This document shows, in pieces, positions 34,057 to 46,494 of a stretch of DNA of 64,000 nt. The stretch covers positions 2,418,001-2,482,000 of the forward strand of contig CM082583.2 in NCBI GenBank assembly GCA_040954595.2, read 5' to 3'. This DNA comes from Balanoglossus misakiensis (lineage: Eukaryota; Hemichordata). Position numbers and translations under genes: made by a program. Under the pieces are notes generated by a model. The model saw nothing but the letters and a program-made list of their open reading frames with translations, did no database searches and was not told the DNA's origin. Positions within the stretch are counted from its first letter, which is position 1; every line of letters starts with the position of its first letter.

Positions 34057-36394
34057 TTTAGTCTTTGATTTCTTGGTGTTTCTTCTGCCGTGTCTTTATG
34101 TCTTCACTCTGGTCCATGGGTCGTCACTCAAGTGTTTTACCGACATGAATTGTATAAGGCGCGCGCCAAATAAATAAACATTCTAGTTGCGCGTAAACAG
34201 CGGTTGCGCATGTGCAGCCGCCTCAGCAGCCGATCAACAATTCGATCTTTATTCGATAAATGCATAAAAATTTGGTGGTTATTCTGGCAACAGCATGCAT
34301 ATATTATACTTGTCAATTAGCTGATCAACCTGGTCATCTGACCAAATATTTTTTCTTGAAAAAACAACAAAAAAGTTTGCGAATTTCAACTGCATACATG
34401 TATTACTATTGACATAATAAACTAACTATATTGCACTTCAACAGTATCCCCATCAATAAAAGCATTTTTCTCAGTAAGCAGGTGATATGTGAGTCTATAT
34501 CAGTAAAGAAAAAAAATACTAGCTTGGGTGCTTAATTTAAATGATGAATACGGAATGTTTAATCGTGATACCAAATTGGACAAAATTTAAACGTTACTAA
34601 ATATTTTTTTAATAAAAAAGGAGTAACTTCACTTTAATTTAATTTTATTTAAAATGTACTTGAAACCAGGTATATTTTTTTTTATAAAAGATCAACCGGC
34701 GAGTTTAAATCCTTGTAAGACAGGGGAGTAGATTATGGGGGAAATTGAAGAAAGTTGCGCAATTTAACATTAAGATTACTGAATTATCAAACTGCACATC
34801 ATATAAATGTGTGAAAAATGCGGAGCCAAAAGTCGTGCCAATCTGTAAAAACGTTATAGATAATAAACAAAATCCGTGTTTCGAAATACAGTGAAAGTAA
34901 TAACAAAGCAAGTGAGACTTTTCATTGTAGAATAACGAAGTATATTTTTAAGAAGAAATATATAGATTGAAAGATTTCTAGATCTTTGTATGTAAAATTA
35001 TACAAATATTATATATGTATTTATAAGTTGATATGACCGGGCGAAATAGACACGTGTTTTGCCCAAAAAGATATATGATGTACACTGGCTGTGTAAGAAC
35101 TCTTGAACTGTGGGCGATAATCATAAGCTGGCGTTTTCTTATTCTGAAATTCGGTTACGATATCTGGTTACGGTACCCCCAAAATCGGAAACGCAATCAA
35201 TGTCGAGTCAATCATCATAACCTTTTTCGCGGAACTGAATAGTGACTGTAGTTTATTTTCATATCACCACTGGCAAGATAATAAGTTGAAAGTTTCTGTT
35301 ACAAAACTTGAGTATATATGGAAATATAATAGTATAAATACATACACATATCCGATTTCATAGCAAATACTTATTCCCCAGTATTTTCAGAAGTCTACAG
35401 GTCTACAGTCTGTAGTTCCTGGTTCGGAAAAAAAATAAAATAGACACCATTTTCGCATGTGCTGATGTAAAAATTTATTCGACGCAAAGTGGTAACGCGG
35501 GGCAACCGCAGTTGCGCGTCAGGAAACTCGTCGCCCGAAAATCCGACATGACGGATTTCGAGGCAACGTCGCCAGACGCATTCCAGCGACGCGACTACAT
35601 CATACACACGAGGCAACTCACCGAGCAACTCGGGTTGCGCGTCGAGTTGCCTACCGAGTTGCCTCGTGCAACTCGGCCTTTACTTTTAACTTTTTTAATA
35701 TTTAGTGTTCGACGAACGCGCCAAGATGCGGGGTGCTCAAAATGGGTTATGTTATTTTATCTGATTTTAACAAAGTTAACCAAGGAAAGTTAACGAGGTT
35801 TGCACCACCGAATTGGCGATTTTTATAAACGCTTCACAAAGTGTACATGCTGCTGATATTGTATTTTCATCGTATTCGGAAGTTGATTTCGATGATTGAT
35901 AATGACTTTACACGCCAAAGTCGATAGACTAAATACGATATGATTTCGGCTTGTGGTAATATGCAGTGGTAAAACCGCGATAGAATCGTTAAAACAATAA
36001 CCGTTACGAAGCTCGTTTCGATATAGTGAGGTCTGAAGATATGGATCTGAACCCTAATCACTGAGCATAGAAAGTGCGCAAAACCCATAAAACCGGATAC
36101 GCCGCGTCTTCCATCAGAGAGCGGACAGTCGTGATATAATTCCCCGAATCAGATGTCATTGCTTGGCGCAAAGCTTTACAGTTTTTTTATGACGAGTGTA
36201 AACGAAAAGATATTTAATTTGTTGAGAAAATAGCTTTTATTCACGAGATGAGTAACCGTAGTTTTTCGGCGCTAAATTGGCATTCGGTGAACCCCCTGGG
36301 CTGCCCCCTACTAAATGCTTCAAACCAAATCAGACCTGAAACCAAATGTATTTGATTTGGATGTTGTCGCCGCAAATTGTCATCCAAATAAAAG
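34057..36394. other. Spacer between inverted satellite arrays
   Basis: About 2.3 kb of mostly AT-rich DNA between the two arms. I see no transposase, integrase or polymerase frame. A GC-rich patch at about 35480-35690 is packed with GCAACTCG and its complement CGAGTTGC. Confidence 0.5.
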
Positions 36395-37520
36395 ACTTAA
36401 CATATCCACGACCAAAAATCGGTCGTGGGGGAATATACGTAGAGAAATCGAAGACTTAACATAGCCACGACCAAAAAACCGGTCGTGGGAGAATATACGT
36501 ATAGAAATCGAAGACTTAACATAGCCACGACCAAAAAACCGGTCGTGGGGGAATATAGAGAAATCGAAGACTTAACATAGCCACGACCAAAAAACCGGTC
36601 GTGGGAGAATATACGTAGAGAAATCGAAGACTTAACATAGCCACGACCAAAAAACCGGTCGTGGGAGAATATACGTAGAGAAATCGAAGACTTAACATAG
36701 CCACGACCAAAAAACCGGTCGTGGGAGAATATACGTAGAGAAATCGAAGACTTAACATAGCCACGACCAAAAAACCGGTCGTGGGAGAATATACGTATAG
36801 AGAAATCGAAGACTTAACATAGCCACGACCAAAAAACCGGTCGTGGGAGAATATACGTAGAGAAATCGAAGACTTAACATAGCCACGACCAAAAAACCGG
36901 TCGTGGGAGAATATACGTAGAGAAATCGAAGACTTAACATAGCCACGACCAAAAAACCGGTCGTGGGAGAAGATACATGTATGTCGAGAAATTGGAAATT
37001 AACATAGCCACGACCAAAAAACCGGTCGTGGGAGAAGATATGTCGAGAAATTGGAAATTAACATAGCCACGACCAAAAAACCGGTCGTGGGAGAAGATAT
37101 GTCGAGAAATTGGAAATTAACATAGCCACGACCAAAAAACCGGTCGTGGGAGAAGATATGTCGAGAAATTGGAAATTAACATAGCCACGACCAAAAAACG
37201 GTCGTGGGAGAAGATACATGTATGTCGAGAAATTGGAAATTAACATAGCCACGACCAAAAAACCGGTCGTGGGAGAATATACGTAGAGAAATCAAAGACT
37301 TAACATATCCACGACCAAAAAACCGGTCGTGGGAGAATATACGTAACATTATGCCCGATTTGATAGGCTTGGCGCATGCGTGAATTCCATGCGTTGATAG
37401 TCCTCTTTGCGGCAACTGCTACTGCCTTTTAACGTACGCGAGCTTTAAAAAGGGTGTCTAGTGAGTTTATATTCATGATATTCGCGACTGTAAATCGGTC
37501 GTACGACCGGTCGTGGGACT
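36395..37520. repeat. Hairpin satellite array, right arm (inverted)
   Basis: About 16 units in the opposite orientation to 32776-34056, with the same CCACGACC/GGTCGTGG hairpin. Two unit types are visible. Type B (GAATATACGTAGAGAAATCG, CTTAACATAGCC) fills 36395-36965 and recurs at about 37270-37345. Type A (GAAGATATGTCGAGAAATTG, ATTAACATAGCC), the form in the left arm, fills about 36966-37270. The arm closes with the same GTACGACCGGTCGTGGG-bearing flank as the left arm, inverted. Confidence 0.95.
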
Positions 37521-37595
37521 TGGTCATGTGAATCGTTGGTTCATTTTGGGCCAGGAATCAGACGGAGCGCTCATCGAACGGACATTTGCATTATA

Positions 37596-38340
37596 TCCCC
37601 CCCCCCCAAAAAAGACGTACTGTGATCGGATCATATGACTAAGTGTCCAACCGAGCGCTTCTTGGACTCTTCTATTCTCTTGTGGGGACGGCCCGTTTGG
37701 GAGGGTGAGAGTGGCGAGTCACCTGAATGGTCTTAGACATTTATAAAAGAAACAAACTTTAATTTATTTTGGAACAAAACACTGGATTTTCTTAACAAAA
37801 TTACTCTTTTATATCTTGGCCGTGAATGATCCATTTGTTGTTATGTTTTCTCTTTTTAGTGCAGGTGAGCGACCGATCTCCATAAAACTTGACCCTAAAC
37901 CCTACTAACGAATACATGAGAAGTCCGGCGGCCAGTTTGCAAGTCGGCCAGCGCTTACAGTCGGCCAGTATTAGAAGTCGGCCAGTATGAGAAGTCGGCC
38001 TTGGTACTTTGGTACTTTGCGTTTTATAAATGTTTCACTACGAAATGTTTCCTTGATGTACAGGAGCTGAGATATCTGTACAAATAGCCGACGAATTTTA
38101 AAAACTGTTGGAATCACTTCGCATGTATGTTAACAGTCACTTGCACTTAGCTGCGCTATTGTGTTGTCAAGATTGTGTGTGTGTGGGGGGGGGGAACCGT
38201 CCAACTGAACATATTTAGTGCAATTATATTTTATTAAGCGTTGTTATAAGTAATCTGGGTCATTACTTCACTATTCGGGTTCAAGTTCAACAGCTGGCCG
38301 ACTTCTCATTTGACGGGCACTGGCCGACTTCGCCTACTGG
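37596..38340. repeat. Direct flanking repeat, right copy
   Basis: Nearly identical to 31998-32735, same orientation. It ends with CTGGCCGACTTCTCAGGACA, a fuller version of the AGAAGTCGGCC terminal word than the left copy shows. Confidence 0.8.
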
Positions 38341-38539
38341 CCGACTTCTCAGGACACCCTATTAACCCTAACCTTTAAGCCATAAAATCGTAAAAAGTAA
38401 TGTCATAAGTTGCAGCTCATGTGCCTTTAAATAATAACATCCAAAAACCACAATTATAAGCACGAAATTCCAATAATTTTCAAGAGTAGGCGTGGTGAGG
38501 AGTGGATGTAGACAGCAGACACGCGTAAGCATAGTAAGC

Positions 38540-38865
38540 ATTAGACTAGCCCACTAGTCTCTTGGTGATTTTTAAATCTCAATACTTTTTATGTTTTCGG
38601 TGATTTTTGTCTTAATAATTTCAATACTTTTTGCGTGCATGCTTGCCTTGAGCGTGTTTTTGCTAGTGAGGCGAGTTTCGAATTTGGGAATGAGCTTGTG
38701 GTTTCGGGTAGCGCGCGCCGACGCGTTCCCTACACATAATGAAGCCCGTAGACTTGGAGCAAGTCTGAGTAAGCATTTGAAAATGGCGTGTTTGGTTTGC
38801 GCGTTGTCCCCACCAGAGAATGGTAGTGTCCAAGAAGCGCTCGGCTGGCACACTTTAGTCAAAAT
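38540..38865. repeat. Dispersed repeats behind a 151-codon open frame
   Basis: Positions 38540-38765 match 4534-4700 plus 3309-3343 in reverse orientation, and 38803-38860 matches the start of the 31998/37596 repeats in reverse. The open frame from 38591 runs through these repeats, and I see no protein family in it. Confidence 0.6.
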
Positions 38866-39049
38866 GATCCCTATAATCTATATACTGTTGACAGTTACAT
38901 GTAAACAACGCTGTCGCAATTCCTTGAAAAATGATGCGGACGCCCGGGAACGGGCACTTGAAAGTTATTACAACATTTTTGAAAGTATTGTCATTTTTAA
39001 TGTGGATTTTTGGATTCTCCTTTGTATACATAATGGAAATCCATAATAA

Positions 39050-40800
39050 ATATAGAGGTCACCGCGCTTGTTTTTTTAAAAACACGAGCCATGAATTAAG
39101 TCGATAAAAAAAGAAAACTACAGACTAAGTATTTATCACGAATGGTTTGTCTATGGGGAAATATTTAACGAAATATATCTCAAAATTGAGCGCGGTGACC
39201 ATTCGATTTTACTGGAATGAATGAATGAATGAATTTATCTTTACTTGACAGAGCTATCGTGAACATTACAACAGTAGAAGTGGGTTTTCTAGCTATTCCA
39301 CGTGTAATCCTATGGAAAAAAGATGAACGCGCGTAGTTTTCCAGTTTAATCTGGTACTGACTGGATACCAAGTACCCCTGTCATTGCAATAGGTGTTAAT
39401 AGTATTCTCCCTTTGCATGCAAATATCCTTGGGTCGCCCCTTTTGTCTCGATAAAATAAATCAATACCGTGACAGCAGTGAACTGTAACCACCTGTATTT
39501 GTACAATAGTGTTTTTCCGAGTTGGACTGAAACACCAATGAGCGACGCGTTTCTCCGAATGCTGAAATATGCTCTATGCGTTTTGGCGGTTGAATATATT
39601 TGAATATATTTTATTTGAACAAGACGTTCGAGAAACAAACCTCATTTTTTCACAGGGCGAGCTCCAAGCAACATCTTACAGAAGCGGATCTCTGCGTGCC
39701 CGTGTCTCCAACCTGCTGCGATGCGCACTAAAGATAAGTTTTCCTTTTACATTTGACATGATTTACTGGTTAGACCTAAATTATATGTATACTTTCAGCC
39801 CGGTTCAAATCCATTGTACTGCATTTTCTGTGTATTTTACCGGTATTTTCGGAAAGACACGCGCCTAAAATGTACCACGGTTGGGTACAAACGATTTGAC
39901 CAACAGACATGTACACATGACGTTTTCGAATTTCGTTCTATGATTTGCATGATCGGTGTTTTTCAAAGAAAATAGGCTAAATCGATTGCAAAACGCGCCA
40001 TAATTTCGCGATATTGGTAACCTTCATATGTAATTAAATGGGCCGACCGGTTTATAAATTAGCTGTCCATATGAGCCAGGATCTGACAGCCGACCTGCAG
40101 ACTCAGGCAGTTCGCACATGCACCACATTGCACCAACCCACTAACCCCTGTCTGGGGCTAGAGGTATGCTGCTAGATACCTATGGGGGTCCAAATTCTCC
40201 TAAAATTTTCGGTAAGAACAGTTTTTTTATGGGAAAGATAGGCGTTTGTCATTCACGCAAAAGTTTTTATCTGACACGCGAGATTTTAGTTAAATTATAG
40301 GTGACTTTTGCTATCTAAGTTGCAAAACGGCACAGCAGTTCATAATTTTTTATTCGGAAAGGTGGAAAGAAACTACATAGTTGCAAAACGCCACAATTTC
40401 GCGATATCGGCCGTCCAGTTTACAAATTAGCTGTTTGAAACTTTTCTGAAATGATAGGTGTCTTCGGTAAACTAAGTTGCATGTTATGTATAAAATAATG
40501 ACACGGTTGATCGTTTTTATTCGGAACAAATAAAGAAACTGCGTGGTTGCAAAAAGTCTTCGCGATATCGGTCTTCCAGTTTACAGATTAGCTGCTTGAA
40601 ACTTTTTTTTAAAACACGTTCGAAGATAAGGATGCGCGCCCAGACCAGTTCCACCAATTCTCTCGGCAATATCGCATAGGCCTAATTCACGAAGAAGCCC
40701 CGCGCCCAAGCTTCTCTGAAATTCCGTTTTTCGTTTCTCAACACCATTTCTTTTCCCCTTTCCCAGAAGAATATTTGAAAGTTTCATCCGTCCACACAAG
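39050..40800. other. Intergenic stretch, no gene recognised
   Basis: Two loosely similar segments (about 39960-40080 and 40380-40600, sharing GCAAAACGC, TTCGCGATAT and CAGTTTACAAATTAGCTG) suggest an old duplication. No exon is recognised. Confidence 0.4.
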
Positions 40801-41295
40801 TCTCTTTCTGCTTTCTCAATAGTCATCGTGTCAGAAGAGAAGACAACCAAACAGCAGATTGGCACCGAGCGAGCGAGCAGGAAAGGCACATCTTTGATGA
40901 CCGGATCTTCAAACTGCAATATTTGTCCGACAGACACACTTCGTTTTCGTTCCATGATTTTCCTGCCACACAAGTCTCTTTCTGCTGTCATCGTGTCAGA
41001 AGAGAAGACAACCAAACAGCAGATTGGCACCGAGCGAGCGAGCAGGAAGGGCACATCTTTGATGACCAGATCTCCAAACTGCAATATTTGTCCGACAGAC
41101 ACACTTCGTTTTCGTTCCATGATTTTCCTGCCACACAAGTCTCTTTCTGCTGTCATCGTATCAGAAGAGAAGACAACCAAACAGCAGATTGGCACCGAGC
41201 GAGCGAGCAGGAAGGGCACATCTTTGATGACCGGATCTCCAAACTGCAATATTTGTCCGACAGACACAATTCGTTTTCGTTCCGTGATTTTCGCG
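40801..41295. repeat. Tandem repeat, three 165-bp units
   Basis: The unit starting TCTCTTTCTGCT and containing GTGTCAGAAGAGAAGACAAC recurs at an exact 165-bp offset (anchors 40828, 40993, 41158). Because 165 is a multiple of three, open frames persist on both strands: 249 codons on -, 164 and 130 on +. The opening of the first unit, TTTCTGCTTTCTCAATAG, looks like a splice acceptor and resembles the acceptor in the next array. A coding role is unproven. Confidence 0.85.
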
Positions 41296-41724
41296 ATTGG
41301 TGTTTTTTTAACTGACCCTTGAACGTGCAATATTTAAAGTTATAACGCGAACGCCCATAAGATCAATTTTTCATGGCCTTTACTTGTTTCAACAAAGTCA
41401 TGCCAGAAGAAACCAACTTTGAAGTCAAGATACCGGTAAACCAGCCCATTCTCGCCATTCTCTTTCTGTCTTCTCAACAGTCAGATCCAGAAGAAATTAA
41501 AGAGAAGGCAACCAGATTTCACGAAGGAAGGCCCACGCAAAAGTCATGCTGGAAGAAACGAAATTTGAAGTGAAGAAACCAGCAGTAAACCAGTCGCCAT
41601 TGTAGGAGAAATGGACTTTAAAGAGAAGACAAAGAGAATCCAGCCCACGGCCCACCACCACCACCCCACTCCACCAACCTCAGCATTACATATTCTTATT
41701 TGGCATCTTGCCACATTATATTAA

Positions 41725-42260
41725 ACAGTTTCTTTCTGCTTTCTCAACAGTTACTGTGTCAGGTGAAATCAAATTTAAGGAGGAGGCAATCAGAATCCAG
41801 TGCAATCTTCAAACCAGTCGCCATTGTAGGAGAAATGGACTTTAAAGAGAAGACAAAGAGAATCCAGCCCGCGGCCCACCACCACCACCCCACGCCACCA
41901 ACCTCAACATTGCATATTCTTATTTGGCATCTTGCCACATTATATTAAACAGTTTCTTTCTGCTTTCTCAACAGTTACTGTGTCAGGTGAAATCAAATTT
42001 AAGGAGGAGGCAATCAGAATCCAGTGTAATCTTCAAACCAGTCGCCATTGTAGGAGAAATGGACTTTAAAGAGAAGACAAAGAGAATCCAGTCCGCGGCC
42101 CACCACCACCACCCCACTCCACCAACCTCAACATTGCATATTCTTATTTGGCATCTTGCCACATTATATTAAACAGTTTCTTTCTGCTTTCTCAACAGTT
42201 ACTGTGTCAGGTGAAATCAAATTTGAGGAGGCAATCAGAATCCAGTGCAATCTTCGACAT
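41725..42260 (+). repeat. Tandem repeat, 224-bp exon-like units
   Basis: Two full units and a partial third are repeated at exactly 224 bp, the last cut short after AATCCAGTGCAATCTTC. Each starts with a pyrimidine tract and acceptor (TTTCTGCTTTCTCAACAG), followed by an open segment reading LLCQVKSNLRRRQSES and later a histidine-proline block (AAHHHHPTPPTS). A clear matching donor is not evident. Confidence 0.8.
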
Positions 42261-42338
42261 ATTATGCTACGCATCCGTCTTTATGGTCAATCCATCTTTC
42301 CGCACATACTAATCAATTTCTTTGTGATTTCTCCACAG

Positions 42339-45096
42339 ATTTATCACACATACCCCAGGATGAAGACCAGAAGAACCAGAACACCAAGAAGAAGACAAAG
42401 AAAAACCCAGTTTTAATTTCCGTATGTGTTATTCCATGTAATTAATGCACAATTATTTTAAAATATACTAACCATTTTTTCCCTTTGCTTCTTTCAACAG
42501 ATACCCCCGGATGAAGACCAGAAGACCAAGGAGAAGACGAAGACAAGAATACCAAGGAGAAGACGAAGAAAAACCCAGCGTTAATTACGGTATGTGTTAT
42601 TCCATGTATTAAATGCAAAATTATTTTAATATATTCTAACCATTTTTCCCCTTTGATTCCTTCAACAGATACCCACGGATGAAGACCAGAAGACGAAGAC
42701 CAGAAGACCAAGACGAAGACCAGAAGACGAAGGAGACCAAGGAGAAGACGAAGACCAGAAGACCAAGGAGAAGCCCGAAGAAAAACCCAGCGTTAATTAC
42801 GGTATGTGTTAATCCATGTATTAAATGCAAAATTATTTTAATATATTCTAACCATTTTCCCCCTTTGATTCCTTCAACAGATACCCCCGGATGAAGACCA
42901 GAAGACGAAGACCAGAAGGCCAAGGAGAAGACGAAGAAAAACCCAGCGTTAATTATGGTATGTGTTTATCCATGTATAATATGCAAAATTATTTTAATAT
43001 ATTCTAACCATTTTTTCCCCTTTGATTCCTTCAACAGATACCCCCGGATGAAGACCAGAAGACGAAGACCAGAAGACCAAGAGGAAGACCAGAAGACCAA
43101 GGAGAAGACGAAGACCAGAAGACCAAGGAGAAGACGAAGAAAAACCCAGCGTTAATTACGGTATGTGTTTATCCATGTATAATATGCAAAATTATTCTAA
43201 AATATTCTAACCATTTTTCCCCTTTGATTCCTTCAACAGATACCCCCGGATGAAGACCAGAAGACGAAGACCAGAAGGCCAAGGAGAAGACCAGAAGACC
43301 AAGGAGAAGACGAAGACCAGAAGACCAAGGAGAAGACGAAGAAAAACCCAGCGTTAATTACGGTATGTGTTTATCCATGTATAATATGCAAAATTATTCT
43401 AAAATATTCTAACCATTTTCCCCCTTTGATTCCTTCAACAGATACCCCCGGATGAAGACCAGAAGACGAAGACCAGAAGGCCAAGGAGAAGACGAAGAAA
43501 AACCCAGCGTTAATTACGGTATGTGTTTATCCATGTATAATATGCAAAATTATTTTAATATATTCTAACCATTTTTCCCCTTTGATTCCTTCAACAGATA
43601 CCCACGGATGAAGACCAGAAGACGAAGACCAGAAGACCAAGACGAAGACCAGAAGACGAAGGAGACCAAGGAGAAGACGAAGACCAGAAGACCAAGGAGA
43701 AGCCCGAAGAAAAACCCAGCGTTAATTACGGTATGTGTTAATCCATGTATTAAATGCAAAATTATTTTAATATATTCTAACCATTTTTCCCCTTTGATTC
43801 CTTCAACAGATACCCACGGATGAAGACCAGAAGACGAAGACCAGAAGACCAAGACGAAGACCAGAAGACGAAGGAGACCAAAGAGAAGACGAAGACCAGA
43901 AGACCAAGGAGAAGCCCGAAGAAAAACCCAGCGTTAATTACGGTATGTGTTAATCCATGTATTAAATGCAAAATTATTTTAATATATTCTAACCATTTTC
44001 CCCCTTTGATTCCTTCAACAGATACCCCCGGATGAAGACCAGAAGACCAAGGAGAAGACGAAGACAAGAATACCAAGGAGAAGACGAAGAAAAACCCAGC
44101 GTTAATTACGGTATGTGTTAATCCATGTATTAAATGCAAAATTATTTTAATATATTCTAACCATTTTTCCCCTTTGATTCCTTCAACAGATACCCACGGA
44201 TGAAGACCAGAAGACGAAGACCAGAAGACCAAGACGAAGACCAGAAGACGAAGGAGACCAAGGAGAAGACGAAGACCAGAAGACCAAGGAGAAGCCCGAA
44301 GAAAAACCCAGCGTTAATTACGGTATGTGTTAATCCATGTATTAAATGCAAAATTATTTTAATATATTCTAACCATTTTTCCCCTTTGATTCCTTCAACA
44401 GATACCCACGGATGAAGACCAGAAGACGAAGACCAGAAGACCAAGACGAAGACCAGAAGACGAAGGAGACCAAGGAGAAGACGAAGACCAGAAGACCAAG
44501 GAGAAGCCCGAAGAAAAACCCAGCGTTAATTACGGTATGTGTTAATCCATGTATTAAATGCAAAATTATTTTAATATATTCTAACCATTTTTCCCCTTTG
44601 ATTCCTTCAACAGATACCCACGGATGAAGACCAGAAGACGAAGACCAGAAGACCAAGACGAAGACCAGAAGACGAAGGAGACCAAGGAGAAGACGAAGAC
44701 CAGAAGACCAAGGAGAAGCCCGAAGAAAAACCCAGCGTTAATTACGGTATGTGTTAATCCATGTATTAAATGCAAAATTATTTTAATATATTCTAACCAT
44801 TTTTCCCCTTTGATTCCTTCAACAGATACCCACGGATGAAGACCAGAAGACGAAGACCAGAAGACCAAGACGAAGACCAGAAGACGAAGGAGACCAAAGA
44901 GAAGACGAAGACCAGAAGACCAAGGAGAAGCCCGAAGAAAAACCCAGCGTTAATTTCGGTATGTGTTATTCCAATAATTTCTTTCATGCACTTTACTAAC
45001 ATTCTATTTCTATCTGTTTATCTCTACAGATCACACAAGACCTGGACCTGGATGCGCACAGGGGCAGAGATTTGGGGGTATTGGGCCCTTCCCTGG
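42339..45096 (+). other. Array of 14 exon-like units with splice sites plus a following exon
   Basis: Each unit is preceded by CCTTTGATTCCTTCAACAG or similar and followed by a GTATGTGTT donor; spacers are about 79 bp. Units: 42339-42421, 42502-42590, 42669-42801, 42881-42957, 43038-43160, 43240-43362, 43442-43518, 43598-43730, 43810-43942, 44022-44110, 44190-44322, 44402-44534, 44614-44746, 44826-44958; a distinct exon follows at 45030-45096. Sizes are 133 (seven), 123 (two), 89 (two), 77 (two) and 83 (first). The encoded segment is extremely charged (DEDQKTKTRR, EDEEKPSVNY). Spacers are as conserved as the exons, indicating recent tandem duplication. No protein family is recognised and transcription is unproven. 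Confidence 0.6.
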
Positions 45097-45784
45097 GTAA
45101 GAACGAATTGTTTGATTTACTGTTCAAATTTCAGTTTGCAAACTGAGTTGTGGGACTCCTTCCTTTAGATAGGGACACACGGCCTTGTAATGGGATTCTG
45201 GGGGCAGGCCCTTTTAGAGTAGGTGCCGTCATAGTGGGTAGCTTCACGTGCTGACGGTGTAATCTAAACATTGGAAAAATGTGTTTTTCCAATGTTTGGA
45301 GACTAAACCCACTTCCCCAAAAATGTAAGCTGTCCTTTGAGAACCAAGTTCAAGAACACAGTGAGATGTCTCCAGGAATGAAGTCCATGGTGTTAGAAGA
45401 TCTTGCCTGGCAGTGTGTTCTGGATCATGAGATTATTGGGCATGGCAGCTAACCAGTGATCAGGTAAATGATTGTACAGTGTTGCATTTCCCTGTCATGA
45501 TGTTATATATGCATATTTGTGACATCTTTTTAAGACAACTAGATGATGTAAACAAAATTTAGCATTTTTAGAAGATGTCTAACTGTAGTAAGCCAAACAC
45601 CAGTAAGAACTAAAATATCTCCACTGGAAAACACTGTTTGACCAGCCTTTTGATTGAAAACCAAAAGAGACGTGTTCCTGTAGCAAATGGTTTCTAGGGA
45701 GAAATTTGAAAAGCAATGACTGTTCCAGATTTTGTTTTTTTCTTTGCTGGCTTTAGTTGATTTTGTGGCTTGAATGTTTTGCAG

Positions 45785-45885
45785 GGTGGTGTGCAATTGG
45801 AGGAGAGAACTTGTTCAACATGAAGACCTCTGGAGAAGTTGTCTGTCCATCATGATGTTTCTGGAGCAAGACACTTGGAAAATAG
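45785..45885 (+). CDS. Possible F-box-like exon
   Basis: Between a TTTTGCAG acceptor and an AG|GTCAG donor, one frame reads VVCNWRRELVQHEDLWRSC followed by LSIMMFLEQDTWKI. The VC.WR.L......LWR pattern resembles the second half of an F-box, the SKP1-binding motif of ubiquitin ligase adaptors. No first half was found upstream. The region 45340-45475 reads MKSMVLEDLAWQCVLD in one frame but then stops. Fragment or chance similarity are both possible. Confidence 0.3.
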
Positions 45886-46494
45886 GTCAGTCGTTGAAGT
45901 ATCATCTAGAAAGGTAGTCGCTACCATTCAAATTAATGTCCTGATAGTCACGAAAGTTATTCTTTCAATTTTTCTAATGACCTTCTTTGAAAAAAGGAGA
46001 AAAAAAATATAGGGTCCCCATGCACAATGTTCCAGAAAATGGTACCAAAACCACCCAATTCAACAAAAATTGGGATATTTCGAAAATTAGGAGTTTTCTT
46101 CAGAAATCCAATGTTTAGAAATCAGCTATGTTAACACCTTTCCATTAATATAGTGATACGTCAAATCAATGCAACTATAGGGCCATAGCACTATCGAGCT
46201 GTTTATCAAAATTATGCAAGGTCAATTTTCAATACACAGTTAATCAGCTACCTACACATTAACAGGCTTATTACACCATTTTGGTTCAGGTTCAGAAAGA
46301 ACACGAGAACATCATATTCTATGTTTGTTCCCAACACTGCAATAAACAAATGTGTCTAAACTGAAAGGAAAAAGAGAGGAAGTTATTTATACTCTGCTTT
46401 TGTTGACTTGAGATAGGCTTCTGATTGTGTTTTGAAGAAGGATTTATTTTTGAAGTTGCTAAATTTTATCAGTCATTAATTAAAACAAGGTAGG

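Noticed and set aside
38591-39046. 151-codon open frame on the + strand
   Set aside because: It runs through two dispersed repeats found elsewhere in the window and shows no recognisable family.
40581-41330. 249-codon open frame on the - strand with threefold internal repeats
   Set aside because: The 165-bp tandem repeat is a multiple of three and keeps long frames open on both strands; the sequence shows no domain, and the opposite strand is equally open.
42442-45002. Repeated - strand open frames (HPWVSVEGIKGEKWLEY, GLLLGLLVFVFS)
   Set aside because: They are complements of the exon-like array and its spacers; splice sites lie on the + strand.
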